Origin: Burkholderiaceae bacterium
GTDB lineage: Bacteria; Pseudomonadota; Gammaproteobacteria; Burkholderiales; Burkholderiaceae
Length of the DNA stretch: 19,661 bases
NCBI GenBank assembly: GCA_947461805.1
Contig: CANHMJ010000011.1
Location: 1 to 19,661, forward strand
Direction of reading: 5' to 3'
Part shown: positions 1 through 7,026 of the stretch, in pieces
Layout of the letters: every line of letters starts with the position of its first letter
Position numbering within the stretch: the stretch's first letter is position 1
Notes under the pieces: model-generated
Database searches by the model: none
What the model was told of the DNA's origin: nothing
The model's input: the letters and a program-made list of their open reading frames with translations, nothing else
Made by a program: the position numbers and the translations under genes

Positions 1-698
1 CAACACGTTTCTGGTCCCCCAAGATGGCCCCTTATATTTTCGGCCATCGCAATAAAATCCACATTATCAATTTGGAAAAAACATTGCCTATGTTTCAGGA
101 AGCCCTGAAAGTGGCAAAACAAATTGCAGCCAATCGCGGCACCATTTTGTTTGTTGGTACCAAGCGCCAGTCCCGCGAGATCATCGCCGAAGAAGCTGCG
201 CGTGCGGGTATGCCATACATCGATAGCCGCTGGCTCGGTGGTACCCTCACCAACTTCAAAACCGTCAAAGGTTCCTTAAAGCGCCTGAAAGACATGGCCG
301 TTGCGAAAGAAGCGGGCGACTGGGAAAAGCTTTCTAAGAAAGAAGCCCTCACCAATGACCGTGACCTCGATAAATTACAAAAAGCTTTGGGCGGTATTCA
401 GGACCTGAACGGCGTACCCGATGCTATTTTCGTAGTCGACGTTGGCTATCACAAGATTGCGATTACCGAAGCCAAGAAATTGGGCATTCCAGTCATCGCT
501 GTTGTGGATACCAACCACTCCCCTGAAGGCGTTGATTACATCATTCCTGGTAACGATGACTCTAGCAAGGCAGTAACGCTATATGCACGCGGTATCGCAG
601 ATGCCATCTTGGAAGGCAAGGCAAACTCAGTACAAGAGATTTTGACTGCCGTTAAAGAAGGTGAAGAAGAGTTCGTTGAAGAAGGGAAGGCTGAGTAA
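1..698 (+). CDS. rpsB: 30S ribosomal protein S2, 5'-truncated by window edge
   Basis: Small-subunit ribosomal protein S2, needed for S1 binding and for translation initiation on the 30S subunit. The reading frame is open from base 3 at the window edge: the seven codons before the ATG at 24 read TRFWSPK, followed by MAPYIFGHRNKIHIINLEKT, a block that is internal in S2 proteins. The ATG at 24 is therefore not the start; about 20 N-terminal residues lie outside the window. Typical S2 features follow: the FVGTKRQ segment, the SRWLGGTLTNF block, and the VVDTNHSPEGVDYIIPGNDD block near the end. The acidic Glu-rich tail (GEEEFVEEGKAE) is common in betaproteobacteria. The stop codon TAA shares its last A with the tsf start codon, so the two genes are probably cotranscribed and translationally coupled. 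Identity is secure; only the missing 5' end is unknown. Confidence 0.97.
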   Translation, partial: TRFWSPKMAPYIFGHRNKIHIINLEKTLPMFQEALKVAKQIAANRGTILFVGTKRQSREIIAEEAARAGMPYIDSRWLGGTLTNFKTVKGSLKRLKDMAVAKEAGDWEKLSKKEALTNDRDLDKLQKALGGIQDLNGVPDAIFVVDVGYHKIAITEAKKLGIPVIAVVDTNHSPEGVDYIIPGNDDSSKAVTLYARGIADAILEGKANSVQEILTAVKEGEEEFVEEGKAE

Positions 699-1579
699 TG
701 GCTGCAATTACCGCTGCAATGGTTGGCGATCTTCGCGCCAAAACCGACGCTCCGATGATGGAGTGTAAAAAAGCATTGACCGAAGCCGATGGCGATATGG
801 CCAAAGCAGAAGAAATTCTGCGCGTGAAGCTGGGTAGCAAAGCTAGCAAAGCCGCCTCCCGTGTTACTGCTGAGGGCGTCGTGGCCGTTTTCATTAATGG
901 CACTACTGGCGCCTTAATTGAAGTCAATTGCGAAACCGACTTTGTGTCGAAGAACGATGACTTCTTGGCCTTTACAGACAATTGCGCCAAGCTGGTTGCC
1001 AACAGCAGCCCAGCTGATGTGGCTGCCTTAGCAGCATTGCCACTTGAGGGCGAAACAGTTGAGACCATTCGCACCAAGTTGATTGGTCGTATTGGTGAAA
1101 ACATTACCCCACGTCGCTTTAAGCGTTTTTCTGGTGATAGCCAGTTGGTTTCGTATTTGCATGGAACCCGCATTGGTGTGATGGTGGAATTTACTGGTGA
1201 TGAAGTGGCTGCTAAAGACGTTGCGATGCACATTGCTGCAATGAAGCCGGTTGCCTTGTCTACTGCTGAAGTTCCAGCAGAAAACATTGCGACCGAGCGC
1301 AACATTGCAGAGCAAAAAGCAGCGGAATCCGGCAAGCCTGCTGATATCGTTGCGAAGATGGTTGAGGGTTCGGTGCAAAAGTATTTGAAAGAGGTATCGC
1401 TTTTGAATCAAACCTTCGTGAAAAACGATAAGCAAACCGTTGAGCAAATGCTAAAGGCCGCAAACACGACCATTAAGTCATTTACGATGTTTATCGTTGG
1501 TGAGGGCATTGAAAAGCGGCAAGATGACTTCGCTGCTGAAGTAGCTGCGCAGGTGGCTGCCGCAAAAGCAAGCGCATAA
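698..1579 (+). CDS. tsf: Translation elongation factor Ts
   Basis: EF-Ts is the guanine-nucleotide exchange factor that reloads EF-Tu with GTP in the cytoplasm. The 293-residue protein has the usual length. Residues 1-55 form the UBA-like N-terminal domain with the signature LRAKTDAPMMECKKAL. The TDFV motif that contacts EF-Tu is at residues 80-83 and is followed by SKNDDF. The core subdomains and the C-terminal helical module (around LLNQTFVKNDKQTVEQML) follow. The ATG overlaps the rpsB stop by one base (TAATG), and a purine-rich AGGGAAGG lies about ten bases upstream inside rpsB. Two hairpins follow the stop codon, so this is the last gene of the rpsB-tsf unit. In many bacteria a spacer with regulatory structure separates rpsB and tsf; none exists here. 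Confidence 0.98.
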   Translation: MAAITAAMVGDLRAKTDAPMMECKKALTEADGDMAKAEEILRVKLGSKASKAASRVTAEGVVAVFINGTTGALIEVNCETDFVSKNDDFLAFTDNCAKLVANSSPADVAALAALPLEGETVETIRTKLIGRIGENITPRRFKRFSGDSQLVSYLHGTRIGVMVEFTGDEVAAKDVAMHIAAMKPVALSTAEVPAENIATERNIAEQKAAESGKPADIVAKMVEGSVQKYLKEVSLLNQTFVKNDKQTVEQMLKAANTTIKSFTMFIVGEGIEKRQDDFAAEVAAQVAAAKASA

Positions 1580-1597
1580 AGAGCCCTTTAAAAGTAT

Positions 1598-1620
1598 AGG
1601 GGGTTTGCCCCCTTGGTTTT
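1598..1620 (+). terminator. First hairpin after tsf
   Basis: AGGGGG and CCCCCT face each other across a four-base TTTG loop, giving a perfect GC-rich stem (1598-1603 with 1608-1613) 18 bases after the tsf stop. The tail is TTGGTTTT, so it is only moderately T-rich. It could be a first, leaky terminator or a 3' end-protecting hairpin ahead of the stronger one at 1642. Confidence 0.5.
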
Positions 1621-1637
1621 ATCTGGTTTAGTATCCC

Positions 1638-1677
1638 AAGAGGGCGTGGAAGCGAAAGTTTCTACGCCCTTTTCTTT
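1638..1677 (+). terminator. Intrinsic terminator of rpsB-tsf
   Basis: GGGCGTGGAAGC (1642-1653) pairs with GTTTCTACGCCC (1658-1669) through twelve base pairs, two of them G-U. The loop is GAAA, a GNRA tetraloop closed by C-G, which is unusually stable. TTTTCTTT follows at once. The A-rich AAGA before the stem can pair with the T-run, as is usual in intrinsic terminators. It lies between tsf and pyrH and separates the translation genes from the long envelope operon. Confidence 0.8.
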
Positions 1678-1683
1678 GCCCTT

Positions 1684-1689
1684 TATAAT
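1684..1689 (+). promoter_or_regulatory. Putative -10 element for the pyrH operon
   Basis: A perfect TATAAT lies just after the terminator T-run, leaving a leader of about 50 bases before pyrH. No good TTGACA-like -35 hexamer is seen at 16-18 bases upstream, and there is no extended TGn. The sigma-70 assignment therefore rests on position and the -10 alone. It is the only obvious candidate for driving the 13-kb run from pyrH to the trmH-family gene. Confidence 0.4.
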
Positions 1690-1746
1690 GGGAATCAATC
1701 ATTAAAAAATACATATAAATCAATAACCTAAGCAGACTAAACGACC

Positions 1747-2457
1747 ATGCCAGCATACAAGCGCGTACTCCTAAAACTTTCTGGTGAAGCGTTAATGGGT
1801 GAGGATGCTTTTGGCATCAACCCAACCACCATCGACTCCATGGTCGCTGAAATCACCGAGGTGGTCCGTCTAGGCATTGAGCTGGCGATTGTGATTGGTG
1901 GCGGTAATATTTTCCGCGGTGTTGCTGGTGGTGCTGCCGGTATGGACCGCGCTACAGCAGACTATATGGGTATGTTGGCTACCATGATGAATTCCTTGGC
2001 ACTACAAGATGCCTTGCGGCAAAAGGGTGTTGAAGCTCGTGTTCAATCGGCTTTGCGCATGGATCAAGTGGTTGAGCCCTACATTCGCCCAAGAGCGATT
2101 CGGGCAATGAGCGAAGGCAAGGTAGTGATTTTTGCTGCTGGTACTGGCAATCCCTTTTTTACGACGGACACTGCTGCAGCTTTGCGCGGCGCAGAGATGG
2201 GCGTTGACATCATGCTCAAGGCCACTAAAGTCGACGGCATTTACAGCAGCGATCCCAATAAAGATGCGAGTGCGACACGCTACGACTCGATTACCTTTGA
2301 TGAGGCGATCATTCAAAACCTGCAAGTAATGGATGCAACTGCGTTTGCCTTGTGCCGCGATCGCAAGTTGCCGATTAAAGTATTTTCAATCTTAAAACCG
2401 GGAGCCTTGCTGCGTGTGGTGCAGGGCGAGTCCGAAGGCACCTTGGTGCACGTCTAA
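1747..2457 (+). CDS. pyrH: UMP kinase
   Basis: Cytoplasmic hexameric kinase that phosphorylates UMP to UDP with ATP, the committed step to all pyrimidine nucleotides. The 236-residue length fits the bacterial family. Visible motifs are the N-terminal KLSGEAL (10-16), the glycine-rich GGGNIFRG (51-58), the UMP-binding MDRATADYMGMLATMMN region (66-82), and GTGNPFFTTDTAAALRGAEM (132-151), followed by the ATP-site segment KATKVDGIYSSDP. It is of the amino-acid kinase fold and unrelated to eukaryotic UMP/CMP kinases. It is the first gene after the tsf terminator. No clear Shine-Dalgarno sequence precedes the ATG. The frr gene follows after 12 bases, an arrangement conserved across proteobacteria. 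Confidence 0.98.
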   Translation: MPAYKRVLLKLSGEALMGEDAFGINPTTIDSMVAEITEVVRLGIELAIVIGGGNIFRGVAGGAAGMDRATADYMGMLATMMNSLALQDALRQKGVEARVQSALRMDQVVEPYIRPRAIRAMSEGKVVIFAAGTGNPFFTTDTAAALRGAEMGVDIMLKATKVDGIYSSDPNKDASATRYDSITFDEAIIQNLQVMDATAFALCRDRKLPIKVFSILKPGALLRVVQGESEGTLVHV

Positions 2458-2469
2458 TAGGAGAACAGC

Positions 2470-3030
2470 ATGTCTGCAGTTGAAATTAAAAACACTACTG
2501 AACAAAAGATGCAAAAGTCGCTTGAGTCCTTAAAGAGCGGTCTAGCAAAAATTCGCTCGGGCCGTGCTAACCCAGGGATCTTGGAGCACATTCAGGTTGA
2601 TTACTACGGCAATCCAACCCCATTGAGTCAAGTTGCTAATTTGGGTTTGGCTGATGCACGCACGATCAATGTCCAGCCGTTTGAGAAGACCATGGTAGCG
2701 GTGATTGAAAAAGCCATTCGGGATTCTGATTTGGGTTTAAATCCAGCATCACAAGGCACGATTATTCGAGTACCAATGCCAGCTTTGACAGAAGAGCGTC
2801 GCCGTGAATTAACCAAGCTCGTTAAAAGCGAAGGTGAAGATGCGAAGATTGCGGTCCGCAATTTACGCCGGGACGCCAATGAGCATTTAAAACGCCTGAC
2901 GAAAGATAAAGAAATTTCTGAGGATGAAGAGCGTCGAGCCACCGATGAAATTCAGAAGATGACAGACAAAGCAGTTATCGACATCGACAAAATTGTGGTT
3001 GATAAAGAAAAAGAAATCATGACGGTGTAG
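2470..3030 (+). CDS. frr: Ribosome recycling factor
   Basis: RRF acts with EF-G after termination to split the 70S ribosome from mRNA. The 186-residue length is standard. Recognisable blocks are SGRANPGILEHIQVDYYG (about 31-47), the IRVPMPALTEERRRELTK segment, and AVRNLRRDANEHLKRLTKDK with KEISEDEERR, which form the three-helix bundle. Strong AGGAGA (2459-2464) sits six bases before the ATG, the best ribosome-binding site of the early operon. It starts 12 bases after pyrH and is separated from uppS by 34 bases with no visible hairpin, so readthrough into the lipid genes is expected. Confidence 0.98.
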   Translation: MSAVEIKNTTEQKMQKSLESLKSGLAKIRSGRANPGILEHIQVDYYGNPTPLSQVANLGLADARTINVQPFEKTMVAVIEKAIRDSDLGLNPASQGTIIRVPMPALTEERRRELTKLVKSEGEDAKIAVRNLRRDANEHLKRLTKDKEISEDEERRATDEIQKMTDKAVIDIDKIVVDKEKEIMTV

Positions 3031-3064
3031 TTACTGTCCTGATCCTTGCTTACTAATAAAGTCC

Positions 3065-3838
3065 ATGGTTAAACACACCAGCTCAACAATCGAAGTGCCT
3101 GAGGTTAGGGTAGTGCCACGCCACGTAGCGATCATAATGGATGGCAATGGTCGCTGGGCAAGTAAGCGTCATTTGCCGCGCGTTGCGGGCCACTCTGAAG
3201 GCTTGGGTGCGGTTCGCAAGGTGGTTGAGGAATGCCGCCGCCAAGGGGTTGAATTTCTTACGGTGTTTGCTTTTAGTTCCGAGAATTGGCGTCGCCCCCC
3301 AGAAGAAGTTGGCTTTTTAATGAAGCTCTTCCTTAAATCCTTGCGCGGCGAAGTGGGCCGCTTAGCTGAAAATGGAATTCAGCTACGCTTAATTGGTGAT
3401 TTAACTCAATTCGATCAGTCGATTCAAGAGATGATTGCCTTCTCCGAAGAAAAGACGGCACACTGTAATGACCTCACCTTGACCATCGCCGCGAACTACG
3501 GCGGGCGCTGGGACATTTTGCAAGCAACGCGTGCAATGTTGCGTGCTAATCCCAATATTGCCGCCGATGCAGTATCGGAAGACCTTCTGCAGCCCTATTT
3601 ATCGATGGCTTACGCACCCGAACCGGATTTGTTTATTCGTACTGGAGGCGAGCAGCGTGTCAGCAACTTCCTGCTTTGGCAGTTAGCCTACACCGAGTTG
3701 TACTTTACCGATACGCTCTGGCCAGACTTTACTGCGACCGATCTACAGGCCGCATTCGTTTGGTTTAGTCAACGCGAGCGCCGTTTTGGCCGTACCAGTG
3801 CCCAGCTTGCGTCAGAAATTCTTTCTGCCTCCGCTTAA
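3065..3838 (+). CDS. uppS: Di-trans,poly-cis-undecaprenyl-diphosphate synthase
   Basis: Cis-prenyltransferase that extends farnesyl diphosphate with eight isopentenyl units to give undecaprenyl diphosphate, the carrier lipid for peptidoglycan and O-antigen. The signature IIMDGNGRWA has the catalytic, Mg-binding aspartate at D26. FAFSSENWRRP (68-78) and ANYGGRWDI (143-151) follow. The isopentenyl-diphosphate binding block RTGGEQRVSNFLLWQ has R192, R198 and S200 in the expected places. The length of 257 residues is normal. The first 18 residues before the conserved core are variable, so a slightly later start cannot be excluded, but no later ATG precedes the IIMDG motif. Its substrate pathway starts with Dxr two genes downstream, and cdsA follows after nine bases. 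Confidence 0.97.
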   Translation: MVKHTSSTIEVPEVRVVPRHVAIIMDGNGRWASKRHLPRVAGHSEGLGAVRKVVEECRRQGVEFLTVFAFSSENWRRPPEEVGFLMKLFLKSLRGEVGRLAENGIQLRLIGDLTQFDQSIQEMIAFSEEKTAHCNDLTLTIAANYGGRWDILQATRAMLRANPNIAADAVSEDLLQPYLSMAYAPEPDLFIRTGGEQRVSNFLLWQLAYTELYFTDTLWPDFTATDLQAAFVWFSQRERRFGRTSAQLASEILSASA

Positions 3839-3847
3839 GCGCCCCTT

Positions 3848-4678
3848 ATGCTAAAAACCCGGGTAATCACTGCAACACTATTATTGGCAGTTTTTTTACC
3901 GATCCTGTTTCTATTGCCGCCGATCTACATTAATGGGCTTTTTCTTATCATGATTCTTTTGGCGGCTTGGGAGTGGAGTCGCTTGATTGCTCCCGGCGCT
4001 ACTCGAGCAGCGTTGATCTATGCAGCCCTGTGTTTTATTGTGATTGCCGCTTTACTCTTCTTTTCCAATGTGGATGTAGATATTGCGCTGCTGTTATTGG
4101 CGATGGTGTTTTGGGTCATTGGGGCGCCACTCATTATGTCGCGCGGCACTCAACTTACGCTATCGAAGTGGCAATTCTTTCTTGCCACCTTGGGTTTAAT
4201 CGTCTTGCCAGCCACCTGGTTTGCGTTGGTGTTCTTGCGGGAAATGGGTTTGCTGTGGCTACTTACAGCAATGGCATTGGTTTGGGTCGCTGACATTGGC
4301 GCCTATTTTGTTGGTAAAGCAGTTGGGCGCCGTCGCCTAGCCCCGCAGTTAAGTCCGGGCAAAACCATTGAAGGCGCCCTCGGCGGCATTGTGCTCTGCT
4401 GCCTATTTGCGACTCTGTGTGCGCTGTATCTATCACCAACGGCAACCATTTTTGGTGCCTTTGTATTAGGGTGGGGTTGGTTGCCGATGTTTTTATTGGT
4501 AATCAGTCTAGCTGCACTCAGTATTGTTGGTGATTTATTTGAATCCCAACTCAAACGACTGTCTGGAGTAAAAGATAGTAGTCATTTGCTGCCTGGGCAT
4601 GGCGGCATTCTCGATCGCATCGATGCGCTTTTACCAACCATGCCAATCGCCGTATTACTTGTTGGACTGCTGAAATGA
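3848..4678 (+). CDS. cdsA: Phosphatidate cytidylyltransferase
   Basis: Inner-membrane enzyme that makes CDP-diacylglycerol from phosphatidic acid and CTP, the branch point for all phospholipids. The 276-residue protein is highly hydrophobic, with about seven or eight membrane segments. The family signature spans S233 to D259 and fits fully: S-x-L-K-R, then KD, then PGHGGILDRID. The other conserved block, ADIGAYFVGKAVGRRRLAPQ with SPGKTIEGALGG, covers about 148-180. It starts nine bases after uppS without a clear Shine-Dalgarno sequence. Its TGA stop overlaps the dxr ATG by four bases (ATGA), so dxr translation is probably coupled to it. Confidence 0.97.
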   Translation: MLKTRVITATLLLAVFLPILFLLPPIYINGLFLIMILLAAWEWSRLIAPGATRAALIYAALCFIVIAALLFFSNVDVDIALLLLAMVFWVIGAPLIMSRGTQLTLSKWQFFLATLGLIVLPATWFALVFLREMGLLWLLTAMALVWVADIGAYFVGKAVGRRRLAPQLSPGKTIEGALGGIVLCCLFATLCALYLSPTATIFGAFVLGWGWLPMFLLVISLAALSIVGDLFESQLKRLSGVKDSSHLLPGHGGILDRIDALLPTMPIAVLLVGLLK

Positions 4679-5901
4679 GTAGCTCCAGCAACCCTTCTTT
4701 GCGCCGCCGCGTTGCCGTCTTGGGTTCCACCGGATCGATCGGTGTTAACACCCTAGATGTTATTCGGGCACATCCCGATCGCTTTCAGGTCGTTGCGTTA
4801 ACGGCAGGACAGCAGGTCGAACGCTTGGCGCAGCAGTGCCTAGAGTTTGAGCCGCGCATTGCCGTGGTAGCCGATGCCGCTGGCGCAGCACAGTTAAGGC
4901 AATTGCTGGCAGAAAAGAGTGGTCAACTTACGATTCTGTACGGTCCGGAGGCATTGCTCACTGCTGTTCTGGAGTCGGACTGCGATACCGTCATGGCGGC
5001 GATTGTAGGTGCTGCTGGTTTAGCACCTACCTTGGCTGCTGCTAGGGCCGGTAAACGCATTCTGCTGGCTAATAAAGAAGCCCTCGTGATGTCCGGCGAT
5101 TTATTCATGAGCGCAGTCAAAGCGGGTGGTGCGGAGCTATTGCCGATTGATAGCGAGCACAACGCGATTTTTCAATGCTTACCAAATCGCTTTGGTTCTA
5201 CATCGAATGGAAATACACGCGACCATTTTGGTGTTGAGGAGCTTTGGCTTACCGCGTCTGGCGGCCCATTTCGGGAGAAGAGCCTTGCTGCATTAAAAAC
5301 CATTACGCCTGATGAAGCATGTGCACACCCCAATTGGGTGATGGGGCGTAAGATCTCGGTTGATTCAGCGACCATGATGAATAAAGGCCTAGAGGTCATT
5401 GAGGCCCACTGGTTGTTTGGCTTGCCGCTAACTCAAATACGGGTATTGATTCATCCGCAGAGCGTGGTGCACTCCATGGTGCGCTATCGCGATGGCTCGG
5501 TGATTGCTCAATTGGGCCAGCCTGATATGCGAACCCCGATTGCCCATGGTTTGGCTTGGCCGGATCGCATCGATGCTGGCGTAGCGCCATTGAATTTAAC
5601 GCAACTATCGGCCCTTCAATTTTCGGAGCCTGATTTTGATCGCTTTCCGTGCTTGGCGCTGGCATTTGAGGCAGCAAAAGCGGGTGGTACTGCTCCAGCT
5701 GTTCTGAATGCCGCCAATGAAGTGGCAGTGGCTGCGTTTTTGGATCAGCGCTTACCGTATTTGCAAATCGCTGGTGTGGTTCGTGAAACGCTGTCCACCA
5801 TTCAATCTGTCCCTGCCAGCTCCATTGAGATTGTGCTGGATGCAGATGCGCAGGCACGCCGGGTTGCGGCGCAGTTGGTTTCCACACTAGCCAACACATA
5901 G
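4675..5901 (+). CDS. dxr: 1-deoxy-D-xylulose 5-phosphate reductoisomerase
   Basis: First committed enzyme of the MEP pathway: it converts DXP to 2-C-methyl-D-erythritol 4-phosphate with NADPH and a divalent metal, and is the fosmidomycin target. The NADPH-binding motif GSTGSIG is at 17-23 and LLANKEALVMSG follows. The metal ligands are in place: D159 and E161 in LPIDSEHNAIFQ, and E240 in MNKGLEVIEAHW. Substrate-binding blocks TASGGPFR and HPNWVMGRKISVDSATMMNK are intact. At 408 residues it is slightly longer than the usual roughly 400. The ATG overlaps cdsA by four bases. Together with uppS upstream it supplies the isoprenoid carrier pathway. The order uppS-cdsA-dxr differs from the dxr-uppS-cdsA order of E. 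coli. Confidence 0.98.
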   Translation: MSSSSNPSLRRRVAVLGSTGSIGVNTLDVIRAHPDRFQVVALTAGQQVERLAQQCLEFEPRIAVVADAAGAAQLRQLLAEKSGQLTILYGPEALLTAVLESDCDTVMAAIVGAAGLAPTLAAARAGKRILLANKEALVMSGDLFMSAVKAGGAELLPIDSEHNAIFQCLPNRFGSTSNGNTRDHFGVEELWLTASGGPFREKSLAALKTITPDEACAHPNWVMGRKISVDSATMMNKGLEVIEAHWLFGLPLTQIRVLIHPQSVVHSMVRYRDGSVIAQLGQPDMRTPIAHGLAWPDRIDAGVAPLNLTQLSALQFSEPDFDRFPCLALAFEAAKAGGTAPAVLNAANEVAVAAFLDQRLPYLQIAGVVRETLSTIQSVPASSIEIVLDADAQARRVAAQLVSTLANT

Positions 5902-5904
5902 AGG
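5900..5904 (+). promoter_or_regulatory. Shine-Dalgarno sequence supporting the rseP GTG start
   Basis: AGAGG overlaps the dxr stop codon and lies six bases before the GTG at 5911. It supports GTG as the start of rseP, and this start places the HExxH motif at residue 21, where the family expects it. Confidence 0.6.
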
Positions 5905-5910
5905 CATCCA

Positions 5911-7026
5911 GTGCAAGGAATCATTACTCTTTTTACCTTCATTGTTACGATCGGGATTTTGGTGGGCTTTCATGAATATGGCCACTATGCGGCGGCGCGC
6001 ATGTGCGGGGTGCGTGTACTGCGGTTTGCAATTGGCTTTGGTAAGCCCTTGTTTCGCTTTACCAGCCAAAATAAAACCGAATGGGTAATTGGTTCGATTC
6101 CGCTGGGTGGGTATGTCAAATTACTCGACGGTCGCGATCCAGAGCAAACCATTGATGCAGCAAATGAGGCCACGGCCTTCGATCGTAAGCGACTATGGCA
6201 GCGCTCCTTTATTGTGGCTGCTGGGCCGCTAGCCAATTTTATTTTGGCGATTGTTTTTTTGATGGTGATTTACCTTGCTGGTGCGACGCAATTGCCGGCG
6301 CGCTTGCAAGCTCCACCCGAGGCATCGGTGGCCGCAAAGGTAGGATTGGTTGCAGGTGACCTGGTTACGGGTTGGCGTGATATCAATGCCGCTTCAACCG
6401 ATTTTGAGCCGGTCATTAGCTGGAACCAATTACGCTGGCAACTATTGGATGCCATTACGGGCGAGAAAGGCTTTGTTTTGGAGCTGACGAGCCCTAGCGG
6501 CAGCCGAATTGCTATGCCATTCCCTGCTGAGGCTTTGCCGCAAGTTCAGCCAAACCAAGATCCACTTCAAGCCTTAGGCATTAGGCCTGCAATCGCCAAG
6601 CCAGAGGAGATGGTGATGCTGCGCCTAGGCCCCATAGATGCACTTCTTTATGCAAGCGAACGGGTCTGGCTGATTACGGTGGTTTCAACCAAGTTAATGT
6701 TGGGCCTGGTTACTGGAGAAACCTCCTTAAACCAGCTGGGTGGGCCCTTAAGCATTGCCGATATGGCAGGTAAGTCAGCGCAAGTGGGTTGGCAGGCTTT
6801 TTTTGGCTTTTTAGCCCTGATGAGCATAAGCATTGGCCTCCTGAATTTGATCCCAATCCCCATGCTGGACGGGGGTCAGCTCCTGTATGATGCATGGGAG
6901 CTGGTATCCGGAAAACGCTTACCCGTTTCAGTGCAAGAATGGCTTCATAAGTTAAGCTTTATCTTGTTGATTTCGCTAACAATTTTTGCTTTATTTAATG
7001 ACCTACAACGGTATTTCTTATCTTGA
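5911..7026 (+). CDS. rseP: RseP-type site-2 intramembrane metalloprotease, single PDZ domain
   Basis: Inner-membrane zinc protease that makes the second cut in the anti-sigma factor RseA and so releases sigma-E for the envelope stress response; it also clears signal-peptide remnants. Zinc ligands are visible: HEYGH (H21, E22, H25) in the first membrane helix and NLIPIPMLDGG with D320 in the third. A GPLANF segment follows the cytoplasmic beta region, and a last helix lies at about 347-364. The protein has 371 residues, while E. coli RseP has 450. Residues about 128-225 match the first E. coli PDZ domain, including WNQLRWQLLDAI and DPLQALGIRP. Sequence then passes straight to RLGPIDALL, which in E. 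coli follows the second PDZ domain, so that domain seems absent. Start codon is GTG. Its stop overlaps the bamA start. Confidence 0.95.
   Translation: MQGIITLFTFIVTIGILVGFHEYGHYAAARMCGVRVLRFAIGFGKPLFRFTSQNKTEWVIGSIPLGGYVKLLDGRDPEQTIDAANEATAFDRKRLWQRSFIVAAGPLANFILAIVFLMVIYLAGATQLPARLQAPPEASVAAKVGLVAGDLVTGWRDINAASTDFEPVISWNQLRWQLLDAITGEKGFVLELTSPSGSRIAMPFPAEALPQVQPNQDPLQALGIRPAIAKPEEMVMLRLGPIDALLYASERVWLITVVSTKLMLGLVTGETSLNQLGGPLSIADMAGKSAQVGWQAFFGFLALMSISIGLLNLIPIPMLDGGQLLYDAWELVSGKRLPVSVQEWLHKLSFILLISLTIFALFNDLQRYFLS

Noticed and set aside
24..26. ATG at 24 as the true start of rpsB
   Set aside because: The frame is open upstream to the window edge, and codons 3-23 encode the conserved S2 sequence TRFWSPK, so the gene began before the window.
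652..1335. 227-codon open frame on the minus strand across tsf
   Set aside because: It lies wholly antisense to a clear EF-Ts gene, has low-complexity Ala/Ser-rich composition and no recognisable domain. It is a by-product of codon bias.
5396..5899. 167-codon minus-strand open frame across the end of dxr
   Set aside because: Antisense to intact dxr, with a His/Gln/Pro-rich translation typical of shadow frames.
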